Shown in pieces: positions 27,863-38,271 of a stretch of 64,000 nt of DNA. Source of the stretch: Aldehydirespirator sp965248735 (GTDB lineage Bacteria > Actinomycetota > Acidimicrobiia > Acidimicrobiales > Aldehydirespiratoraceae); the NCBI GenBank assembly GCA_965248735.1, contig OZ252146.1:3720001-3784000 (forward strand), written 5' to 3'. The notes beneath the pieces were generated by a model. It was not told where the DNA came from, searched no databases, and saw nothing but the letters and a program-made list of their open reading frames with translations. A program made the position numbers and the translations under genes. Each line of letters begins with the position of its first letter. Position 1 is the stretch's first letter.

Positions 27863-28786
27863 TCACTTGTGGGCTGCTCCAATCAGCTCGTCCAGTCGTT
27901 GCACCCCGGCGTGGAGGCACCACTGCTCCAGCTCGGCGAGCACCCTCCACGGAGCCCGAGGATCAGCGAAGATGGCCGTGCCCACCTGCACCGCCGACGC
28001 GCCGGCCATCAGCATCTCGACCGCGTCGGCGCCGCTGGCCACACCGCCCACGCCGACTATCGGCACTGCCGGCAGCGCCTCGCGCACATCGTAGACGGCC
28101 CGCACCGCCACCGGGTGCAGTGCCGCGCCGCTCACGCCGCCGCGCCGCCCGCCGAGAGCGGGTCGCCGCTCGTCGAGGTCTATGACCAGTCCAGCCAGCG
28201 TGTTGGTGAGCACCACCGCCTCGGCACCGCCCTGTACCGCAGCCGCGGCCACCGCCACGATCTCTGGCGTGTTGGGGCTCAGCTTGGCCCAGCGCGGGCG
28301 TCCGCATCCGGCCGTGGCGGCCAGCACGGCCTCGGTCGCCGCCGCGCAGTGGGCGAACATGCGCATGCCGTCCTCGGTGTTGGGGCAGGACACGTTCACC
28401 TCGACCGCGGCGATCTGTGATGGCACGGCGGCCAGCAGATCGGCAGCTCGACGGTAGCCGTCGACGGTGTCGCCCCAGATGCTGGCCACCACATCGGCGC
28501 CTGTGCCGATGAGAGCAGGCAGATCCTCGTCGAGCCAGGCGGCCACGCCCGGACCCTGAAGCCCGACGCTGTTGATCATCCCCGCCGCGGCGGAACGCAA
28601 CGGGTGCAGCCTGGGCGGCGGGTTGCCCGGCCAGGGTCCGTGGCTGAGGGACTTAACCACCACCGCGCCGAGTTGGTCGAGCGGGCCGTAGGGCGCCAGT
28701 TCGGCTCCGTGCCCCGACGCGCCCGACGCGGTCATGACCGGCGCCCGCAGCACGACGCTGCCGACCCGGGTCGCCAGATCGGCCAT
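27863..28786 (-). CDS. pyrD: Dihydroorotate dehydrogenase, class 1 (PyrDB-like)
   Basis: FMN enzyme oxidising dihydroorotate to orotate. 307 residues with PVMTASGASGHGAELAPYG, KSLSHGPWPGNPPPRLHPL, MINSVGLQGPGV, the catalytic-cysteine motif VEVNVSCPNTEDG and phosphate-binding VPIVGVGGVASGADAVEML. No N-terminal membrane helix, so it is the cytosolic class 1 type. Class 1B enzymes normally pair with the FAD/2Fe-2S subunit PyrK, which is absent from this operon. It begins at the base next to the carB stop. Confidence 0.93.
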   Translation of the reverse strand: MADLATRVGSVVLRAPVMTASGASGHGAELAPYGPLDQLGAVVVKSLSHGPWPGNPPPRLHPLRSAAAGMINSVGLQGPGVAAWLDEDLPALIGTGADVVASIWGDTVDGYRRAADLLAAVPSQIAAVEVNVSCPNTEDGMRMFAHCAAATEAVLAATAGCGRPRWAKLSPNTPEIVAVAAAAVQGGAEAVVLTNTLAGLVIDLDERRPALGGRRGGVSGAALHPVAVRAVYDVREALPAVPIVGVGGVASGADAVEMLMAGASAVQVGTAIFADPRAPWRVLAELEQWCLHAGVQRLDELIGAAHK

Positions 28787-32116
<3,330 letters not shown>

Positions 32117-32140
<24 letters not shown>

Positions 32141-32297
32141 CGGTCATCTCGTCACGCCTCGGCACGGCGCCCACCGGTCATGTCGTCACGCCTCGGCACG
32201 GCGCCCACCGGTCATGTCGTCACGCCGCGGCACGGCGCCCACCGGTCATCTCGTCACGCCTCGGCACGGCGCCCACCGGTCATCTCGTCACGCCGCG
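32117..32297. repeat. Six-copy 34-bp tandem array across the carA-carB junction
   Basis: The anchor GTCACGC occurs at 32117, 32151, 32185, 32219, 32253 and 32287, exactly 34 bp apart, with nearly identical sequence between (only CTC/GCG and CTC/GTC variants). On the coding strand each unit contains GGCGTGACGA, matching the end of carA including its TGA, and GTGGGCGCCGTGCCG, matching the carB start. Five extra carB-like starts, each closed by a TGA, therefore precede the true one. Contiguous units without spacers exclude a CRISPR array. Confidence 0.97.
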
Positions 32298-33376
32298 GCA
32301 CCGCATCGGTCCATCAGCTTGGCGAAGGCGGCGAAGTGGTGGCGAGCGTCATGGGGGCCCGGACCGGCCTCGGGGTGGTACTGGACGCCGAAGGCGGCCT
32401 CACCGTCGACGGACAGGCCCTCGAGGGCGCTGTCGTTGAGGCACAGGTGAGTCTCGGTGACGCCCGGCACCGATCCGGGCTCCACCGCGAAGTTGTGGTT
32501 CTGGCTGGTGATCTCGATGCGGGCGGTGGCGGTGCATCGAACCGGCACATTGCCGCCGTGGTGGCCGAAGCGCATCTTGAGGATCCGCCCGCCCAGGGAG
32601 AGGGCCAGCAGCTGGTAGCCGAGGCAGATCCCGAAGACGGGAACCGAGCCGACGAGCGTCCGAAGCGCCTCCACGACCGGGCCGGCCAGCTCCGGGTCTC
32701 CCGGTCCGTTGCTGAGGAACACTCCGTCGGGATTCCTCGCCAGCACCTCTGCCGCGGGCGTGTGGGCGGGCACGACGGTCACTGTGGCCAGCTCGCCCAG
32801 GCAGCCCAGGATGGTGGACTTGATGCCGAGGTCGTAGGCCACCACATGGCGGGGGCCCGTGCCCGCGGTGTAGGGCCGGTCGGTGGTGACCTCGCTGACC
32901 AGATCGACGCCGCTGGTGCCGGGCTCGGCGCGGGCCGCGGCCAGAAGGGCGGCCTCGTCCGCGGTGCCGAACGCTCCGGGCATGGCGCCCGCATCGCGGA
33001 TGTGGCGGGTGAGCCGGCGGGTGTCGATCCCGGCGATGCCCGGTACGCCGTGGCGGCGCAGGAAGCCGTCGAGGCTGTCGGTGGCCCGCCAGCTGCTCGG
33101 CCGCCGGGCCAGGTCGCGCACGATCACCCCCCGGCAGTGGGGCCGGGCCGACTCCGAGTCGGAGTCGTTGGTGCCGTAGTTGCCTATGTGGGGATAGGTG
33201 AAGGCAATGATCTGGCCTGCGTAGGAGGGGTCGGAGATCACCTCCTGGTACCCGCTCATCACCGTGTTGAACACGACCTCGCCGGAGGCGACCTCGACAT
33301 CGGGAGCGCCGACGGCCTCGCCCTCGAACACCTCCCCGTCGCGAAGCACCAGCAGGGCGGACTCGAGACCGGTCAT
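32288..33376 (-). CDS. carA: Carbamoyl-phosphate synthase small subunit
   Basis: Glutaminase subunit that supplies ammonia to CarB. 362 residues: N-terminal small domain (LVLRDGEVFEGEAVGAPD, FNTVMSGYQEVISDPSYAG), and class I glutamine amidotransferase domain with GLSNGPGDP-like FLSNGPGDPE, nucleophile GICLGYQLLALSLGG and the C-terminal GVQYHPEAGPGPHD. ATG start overlaps the pyrC stop (ATGA). The 3' end forms the last unit of the 34-bp array. Confidence 0.97.
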   Translation of the reverse strand: MTGLESALLVLRDGEVFEGEAVGAPDVEVASGEVVFNTVMSGYQEVISDPSYAGQIIAFTYPHIGNYGTNDSDSESARPHCRGVIVRDLARRPSSWRATDSLDGFLRRHGVPGIAGIDTRRLTRHIRDAGAMPGAFGTADEAALLAAARAEPGTSGVDLVSEVTTDRPYTAGTGPRHVVAYDLGIKSTILGCLGELATVTVVPAHTPAAEVLARNPDGVFLSNGPGDPELAGPVVEALRTLVGSVPVFGICLGYQLLALSLGGRILKMRFGHHGGNVPVRCTATARIEITSQNHNFAVEPGSVPGVTETHLCLNDSALEGLSVDGEAAFGVQYHPEAGPGPHDARHHFAAFAKLMDRCGAAA

Positions 33377-34710
33377 CGCTGCGGCTCGCCGTCGATCACG
33401 ACCGGCTCTCCAGCCAGCAGCGTGTGGCGGACCCGGCCCCGCAGCGTCCGTCCCTCGTAGGGGGTGTTGCGGCTCGGGCTGGCCATCGCCGCGCCCGACA
33501 CCGTCCAGGGCGCCCGGGGGTCGATCACGCACAGGTTGGCCGGTGCTCCGGGCACGACCGGCCCGCCGTGGCGGTCGTCGATGGCGGCGATGGCGGCGGG
33601 CTGCCACGACATGAGGGCCAGGACCTGCTCGATGGGCAGATCCAGCTCGGTGAGCGCCAGGGCCAGCGCGGTCTCCAGGCCCAGCATTCCCGGAGGCGCC
33701 GAGTCGAAGGGCTTCTCCTTGTCGGCGTTTGTGTGGGGGGCGTGGTCGGTGGCGATGGCGTCGATGGTCCCGTCGGCCAGCCCGGCCCGGATGGCGGCCA
33801 CGTCGCCGTCGGTGCGCAGGGGCGGATGAACCTTGAAGACGGTGTCGTAGCCGGCGCAGCAGGCGTCGGTGAGAGTGAAATGGTGGGGGGCCGCCTCGGC
33901 CGTGACCGGCAGGCCCGCCTCCTTGGCGGCGCGCACCATGGCCACCGACCCGGCCGTGGACAGGTGCAGAAAGTGCACCCTGGATCCGGTGAGCCGGGCC
34001 AGGGCGATGTCGCGCATGACCATCAGCTCCTCGGCCTCCGAGGGCTGGCCGCCCAGGCCCAGCCGGCTCGACCAGGCGCCCTCGTGCATGGACCCGTCTG
34101 CGCTGAGCTCCGCCACCTCGCAGTGCTGGGCCAGCACCACCGGGCGCCCGCCGGTGAGGTGGTCCAGACCGCCCGCGTACTCCAGGGCTCGGCGCATGAC
34201 CTGGGCGTCCTGAACGCCGACGCCGTCGTCGGTGAACATGCGCACGCCGAGACGCGCCAGCTCGGCCATCGGAGCGAGTGCCGTGCCGCGGCGGCCCACG
34301 GTGATGGCTGCCGCCGGATACACGTCGCAGCAGGCGCCCGCGCCGAGCTCCTGCACCTCGCGAACCACCGCGGCACAGTCCGTGGGCGGGTCGGTGTTGG
34401 GCATCGCCACCACTGCGGTGAAGCCTCCGAGGGCCGCTCCCCTGGCGCCGGTCTCGATGGTCTCGGCGTCCTCGCGGCCGGGCTGGCGCAGGTGGGCGTG
34501 CAGGTCGACGAGCCCCGGGGCCACGATGCAGCCGGAGGCGTCGAGCGTGCGGGTGGCGGCCGAGCGATCGTCGTCCCCGGCGCCGACAAAGGTGACGCGG
34601 CCGTCTCCCACCGTCACATCGGCTCGACGGCTGCCCTGGGAGTCCACCACGGTCCCGCCCCGTATGGCGATGGTGCCGAGGGGGGCCACCGCGGCGAGTC
34701 TGGTGCTCAT
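33373..34710 (-). CDS. pyrC: Dihydroorotase, class I
   Basis: Zinc amidohydrolase cyclising carbamoyl aspartate. 445 residues with the metal motif LVDLHAHLRQPGREDAETIE (variant of DxHxHxRxPG), VAMPNTDPPTD, the AQHCE and LHLSTAGSV histidines, and IATDHAPHTNADK. Class I length and sequence, typical of actinobacteria. Overlaps both pyrB and carA by 4 bp. The frame is open far upstream inside pyrB, but homology begins at the ATG 34710. Confidence 0.96.
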   Translation of the reverse strand: MSTRLAAVAPLGTIAIRGGTVVDSQGSRRADVTVGDGRVTFVGAGDDDRSAATRTLDASGCIVAPGLVDLHAHLRQPGREDAETIETGARGAALGGFTAVVAMPNTDPPTDCAAVVREVQELGAGACCDVYPAAAITVGRRGTALAPMAELARLGVRMFTDDGVGVQDAQVMRRALEYAGGLDHLTGGRPVVLAQHCEVAELSADGSMHEGAWSSRLGLGGQPSEAEELMVMRDIALARLTGSRVHFLHLSTAGSVAMVRAAKEAGLPVTAEAAPHHFTLTDACCAGYDTVFKVHPPLRTDGDVAAIRAGLADGTIDAIATDHAPHTNADKEKPFDSAPPGMLGLETALALALTELDLPIEQVLALMSWQPAAIAAIDDRHGGPVVPGAPANLCVIDPRAPWTVSGAAMASPSRNTPYEGRTLRGRVRHTLLAGEPVVIDGEPQR

Positions 34711-35678
34711 GCAGCCATTTCCCTCTGTCCCTCGGCCTGATCCAGGCCCGAGCCGAGCAACAGGAACAGCACCGCCATGCGAACCGCCACGCCGTTGGCG
34801 ACCTGCTCGGTGATCACCGCGTTGGGTCGGTCGGCCACGTCTCCGTCGATCTCCACGCCGCGGTTCATGGGACCGGGATGCATGATGAGCGCGCCGTCGG
34901 CCAGGCGGTCGGCCCGCGACGAGTTGATGCCGTACTCGGCGCGGAACTCTCTCAGCGAGGGCACCAGGGCGCTGACCTGACGTTCGAGCTGCATCCTCAG
35001 CAGGTAGCAGATGTCGATCTCGCCGAGGATGGAGTCCAGATCGTGGGTGACGGCCACGGGCCAGCCCTCGAGGCTGGAGGGCAGCAGCGGGCGGGGGGCC
35101 ACCAGCGTGACCTCGGCGCCCATGGCCGTGAACGCGAGCACGTCGGAGCGGGCCACCCGGGAATGGAGGATGTCGCCGATGATGGCCACACGGGCGCCGT
35201 CGAGGTCGCCCAAATGCCTCCGGGCGGTGTACAGGTCGAGCAGGGCCTGGGTGGGATGCTCGTGACTGCCGTCGCCGGCGTTGATGACCGAAGCGTCGAT
35301 CCAGTCGCCCACCCGGTAGGGAACCCCGGCACAGGAGTGGCGCACGACGATGGCGTCTATGCCCATGGCGTCGATGGTCTGCACGGTGTCGCGCACCGAC
35401 TCGCCCTTGTTGACCGACGACGAGCGAACGGTGAAGTTCAGCGTGTCGGCCGAGAGCTGCTTGGCCGCCGCCTCGAACGACAGCCGGGTGCGGGTGCTGT
35501 CCTCGTAGAACAGCCAGGCGACGGTCTTGCCCCGCAGGGCCGGAACCCGGGGCATGGCCCGTTCGCTCACCTCCGCGAACGATTCGGTGAGGTCGAGGAT
35601 GCGCTCCAGGTCGGGGCGGACGAGATCGCTGATCGACAGCAGGTGCCGCCGCGCCCGGCCGCCGTCTGATCGGCTCAT
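34707..35678 (-). CDS. pyrB: Aspartate carbamoyltransferase catalytic subunit
   Basis: Condenses carbamoyl phosphate with aspartate. 323 residues; carbamoyl-phosphate loop YEDSTRTRLSFEAAAKQL, SVNKGES, HPTQALLDLYTARRHLG and the aspartate-binding HPGPMNRGVEID. No regulatory pyrI nearby, as expected in actinobacteria. Second gene of the operon, 28 bp after pyrR and overlapping pyrC by 4 bp. Confidence 0.98.
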   Translation of the reverse strand: MSRSDGGRARRHLLSISDLVRPDLERILDLTESFAEVSERAMPRVPALRGKTVAWLFYEDSTRTRLSFEAAAKQLSADTLNFTVRSSSVNKGESVRDTVQTIDAMGIDAIVVRHSCAGVPYRVGDWIDASVINAGDGSHEHPTQALLDLYTARRHLGDLDGARVAIIGDILHSRVARSDVLAFTAMGAEVTLVAPRPLLPSSLEGWPVAVTHDLDSILGEIDICYLLRMQLERQVSALVPSLREFRAEYGINSSRADRLADGALIMHPGPMNRGVEIDGDVADRPNAVITEQVANGVAVRMAVLFLLLGSGLDQAEGQREMAA

Positions 35679-35706
35679 GCAATCCTCCCTCTGCGGGCCA
35701 CAAGAC

Positions 35707-36273
35707 TCATTCCAGCTCCCCCAGGTACACCCCGTCGGGGCCCACGTCCACCATCTCGGACCGGCTCGTGGGGAGGTTCTTGCCGACGTAGTCGGGGCGG
35801 ATCGGCAGCTCCCGATGTCCCCGATCCACCATCACCGCCAGCTGCACCGCCCGGGGCCGGCCCCAACTGTGCAAAGCGTCGAGCGCAGCCCGCACCGTGC
35901 GGCCGGTGAACAGCACGTCGTCAACGAGCACCACCACGCTGCCGTCGAGGTCGGTGGGAATGTCGGTGACCGCTTGGGGAAGCACGGGCCGCAGGCCGAT
36001 GTCGTCGCGGTGCAGGGCCACGTCGAGCGATCCCACCGGCACGGCAATGCCCTCTATCTCCGACAGCGTGTCGCCGATGCGATGAGCGATGGGGACGCCG
36101 CCGGTCTGCAGGCCGATCACGACCAGGGACTGGGTGCCGTGATTGCGCTCGATCACCTCGTGGGCCATTCGCCGGACGGCCCGCTCCACGTCGTCGGTGG
36201 CCATGACCCGGGTCCGAGCACGAAACGTGCCGCTGGTGTGGGGCACCGTGAAGCGGCGTTCTCGTTCGGCCAT
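35707..36273 (-). CDS. pyrR: PyrR bifunctional regulator / uracil phosphoribosyltransferase
   Basis: UMP-responsive RNA-binding regulator of pyr mRNA with uracil phosphoribosyltransferase activity. 188 residues with the PRPP-binding motif VVVLVDDVLFTGRTVRAALD and VVIGLQTGGVPIAHRI. The C-terminal region (VGKNLPTSRSEMVDVGPDG) is typical. It heads the pyr operon, with a candidate PyrR-binding hairpin immediately upstream of its own Shine-Dalgarno site, suggesting autogenous translational control. Confidence 0.96.
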   Translation of the reverse strand: MAERERRFTVPHTSGTFRARTRVMATDDVERAVRRMAHEVIERNHGTQSLVVIGLQTGGVPIAHRIGDTLSEIEGIAVPVGSLDVALHRDDIGLRPVLPQAVTDIPTDLDGSVVVLVDDVLFTGRTVRAALDALHSWGRPRAVQLAVMVDRGHRELPIRPDYVGKNLPTSRSEMVDVGPDGVYLGELE

Positions 36274-36277
36274 GCTG

Positions 36278-36306
36278 TCCTCCCCGTTCGGGCCTCACCG
36301 GACCCG
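36278..36306 (-). promoter_or_regulatory. Candidate PyrR-binding hairpin and adjacent ribosome binding site
   Basis: On the coding strand a hairpin CGGG-TCCGGTGAGG-CCCG (36289-36306) contains GUCC-G-GUGAGGC, close to the PyrR binding-loop pattern GUCCnGnGAGGC known from Bacillus and mycobacteria. The ribosome binding site GGGGAGGA (36278-36285) starts 3 nt after it, 5 nt before the pyrR ATG. There is no terminator/antiterminator, so blocking of translation, as described for mycobacterial pyrR, is the likely mechanism. Confidence 0.65.
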
Positions 36307-36330
36307 TTTCACGGTCGAGCGGCGACGGTA

Positions 36331-36504
36331 TCACCGGCAGAACGAAAGCGCGCGCATGGCTTGTGCGGGGTCTGTGAACTCCCGTTTCTTGCGGCGTTCC
36401 GGGATGTCTTCAATGTAGAGAGCTTCAGCCCGAAGCGCCTGTTCGAGCCCCAGTGGCGGAGCCGATAGGAGTGCCGCCGTGTGCTCAGGGCTCGGGATGT
36501 CCAC
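36331..36504 (-). CDS. Possible 57-residue small protein
   Basis: Open frame in a different register from the DUF4276 gene. It starts at a GTG (36502-36504) inside the last codons of that gene, giving VDIPSPEHTAALLSAPPLGL ... LYIEDIPERRKKREFTDPAQ. The overlap with the upstream stop suggests coupling, and the end is just upstream of the pyrR leader. Charged, soluble, no motif recognised. It could equally be noncoding island-edge sequence. Confidence 0.3.
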   Translation of the reverse strand: MDIPSPEHTAALLSAPPLGLEQALRAEALYIEDIPERRKKREFTDPAQAMRALSFCR

Positions 36505-37120
36505 TGGCTCCCTTCTCGCACCATTGCCGAAGCCGGTCGAGGCAGGACAACGCGCGGTCAAGACTCGGCGAGTTCGTGCGGGCCACACGGGGATCCCAGA
36601 CTTCGCGTCCGAACTCACTCACGAGTGAGGCGTACTCTGGACCAACAACGAGCCCACTCTTGGTGCGGGGAACCATACCTTCGCGGATGTCTCGCCTACT
36701 TGACCGTCGAGACAGGTTTATGAGGGTCTGCTTGGGATCGTCGCACAGTTCGACATCTCTGGGTACTGACGCGAGTCCCACGCCGAAGAAAACAGCACAG
36801 TGCTCTCGGTCCGCCATCAGCCATGCCTCGACTTCCCGAACGGCCAATCGAAAGCACATTCCGGGACTGGGCTGACCGCGCAAGAGCCGCGAGCGAAGGC
36901 TTGGGATGCACTCGCGCGCGTCATCGTGATCGAGATCGCGGATCACCAGCCACGGCACTCGAACGGCCGATTGGTTGTATCCAGGCAGTCTCGGATCGAG
37001 ACTCCGCTTACCGGTTCGCCTTCCGACCGGATAGGCCGGGAGGCCAACCGTTCGGAGCAGCCTTTCGGCGACAGCTTCGTCAGTACGCCCTTCTACAGCG
37101 ACGTGGACGTACCGCATCAA
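36485..37120 (-). CDS. DUF4276 family TOPRIM-like protein
   Basis: 211 residues. The N-terminus HVAVEGRTDEAVAERLL supplies the conserved Glu (residue 10), and LVIRDLDHDDARE (about 58-70) supplies a DxD pair, the arrangement of a TOPRIM metal site. Further conserved parts: MCFRLAVREVEAWLMADRE and DPKQTLINLSRRSSRRDIRE. It overlaps the AAA ATPase gene by 4 bp (ATGA), so the two are co-translated. DUF4276 proteins are commonly partners of OLD-like ATPases, with suspected nuclease roles in phage defence. No activity is proven from sequence. Confidence 0.8.
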   Translation of the reverse strand: MMRYVHVAVEGRTDEAVAERLLRTVGLPAYPVGRRTGKRSLDPRLPGYNQSAVRVPWLVIRDLDHDDARECIPSLRSRLLRGQPSPGMCFRLAVREVEAWLMADREHCAVFFGVGLASVPRDVELCDDPKQTLINLSRRSSRRDIREGMVPRTKSGLVVGPEYASLVSEFGREVWDPRVARTNSPSLDRALSCLDRLRQWCEKGASGHPEP

Positions 37121-38271
37121 CGAAGCTTTGAGATCGCCGCTACCTCTCCGGGACGCGTGAGGGGTTCAACGATCTCGCTGAGATTCACACCCGCTACAAG
37201 CAACTCTGCAACGTCGGGAATGTCGTGGGCTGAGATGGCTGTGGTGCCCTCATCGCCCGGCTGGAGCAGGACCACCTCGTCAAGGCCAAGGCCCTCATCG
37301 GCGATTAGGTCATTGGAGTGGGTCGTAAGGATTATCTGAGGGCCACTTCGGCGGGTTACCCGACTGAGGATCGTCGGCAACTCTCGGAGGATCGCCGGGT
37401 GCAGGGTCAGTTCCGGCTCCTCCAAGAGGAGCACCCGGTTTGTCTTGGATGCGTTCTCGGCCAGAAGCCACAGAAGCGCTATCAGTCGGAGAGTCCCGTC
37501 GGAGAACTCGCGCTCACCTTGAATAGCGCCCTTGATTCGCCAATGCTCATACCGCGCTTCAAGGTGCGGGCGACCTGCTTCATCCCGTGTAAGTTCGAGC
37601 CCGTAGAGCTGAGGAAGCGCGGCACGTAGTGCATTGTTCACCGCAGAGAGGCGGCGCGTCCTAGTCGTCTCCGACGTGCGTGCAATCTGGGCCAGGAAGT
37701 CGCATCCATACGGATCGCCCGGTTCGTCCCGGCCGAGATCAGGGTCTCGAATGAGCTGCGGGACGAGGTGGCGGTAGCGGATTCCGGTCAGGAAATCCAC
37801 GATGTTGCGGAAGTCACGGTTGGACTGCACCTGCTCCAGAGCCGTTTGCGTCAGCAGTTCGTGATCGTCTTGATCGGCGTCGTTCGGACGCTCCACGATG
37901 ACTTCACCCTCGCGCGTCACAATCTCCGTCACCACAACGGGGCGGTGGCGACCCCGCCTCTCGCCCGTGAAATGGAGTTCATAGCTCCATTTGACGCCTT
38001 CCTTGTCCTCTAAGCCGATCTCCAGCCCGACCCTGCCCTTGTTGTAGTTGCGCGCCGCCAAGCATCGGACGTGTCCAATACCGCCGCGCTGATGAACCGC
38101 CTGCTGAAGACCACCGCCGATGGAGGCCAGGTCGCGGAGGAACCGCAAGGCGTCCAGCAGGTTCGACTTGCCCGAGGCATTGGGTCCGACAACGAAGAGC
38201 CGCCGCGGCACGCTGATCTCGACTGACTTGAAGTTGCGCCAATTCTTCAGAGCCAGATGGTAAATGTGCAC
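37117..38271 (-). CDS. AAA family (RecF/OLD-like) ATPase, partner of DUF4276
   Basis: 384-residue ABC-type ATPase of the AAA_21 group. Walker A VVGPNASGKSNLLDALR (28-44), signature-like REFSDGTLRLIALLWLL (254-270), Walker B RVLLLEEPELTLHP (279-292), and the His switch IILTTHSNDLIADEG (313-327). A short helical insertion replaces the long SMC coiled coil. Start GTG. It forms a two-gene unit with the downstream TOPRIM-like gene, resembling ATPase+nuclease abortive-infection systems (OLD and PARIS-like logic). It is divergent from the RM gene at 38409. Confidence 0.85.
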   Translation of the reverse strand: MHIYHLALKNWRNFKSVEISVPRRLFVVGPNASGKSNLLDALRFLRDLASIGGGLQQAVHQRGGIGHVRCLAARNYNKGRVGLEIGLEDKEGVKWSYELHFTGERRGRHRPVVVTEIVTREGEVIVERPNDADQDDHELLTQTALEQVQSNRDFRNIVDFLTGIRYRHLVPQLIRDPDLGRDEPGDPYGCDFLAQIARTSETTRTRRLSAVNNALRAALPQLYGLELTRDEAGRPHLEARYEHWRIKGAIQGEREFSDGTLRLIALLWLLAENASKTNRVLLLEEPELTLHPAILRELPTILSRVTRRSGPQIILTTHSNDLIADEGLGLDEVVLLQPGDEGTTAISAHDIPDVAELLVAGVNLSEIVEPLTRPGEVAAISKLR

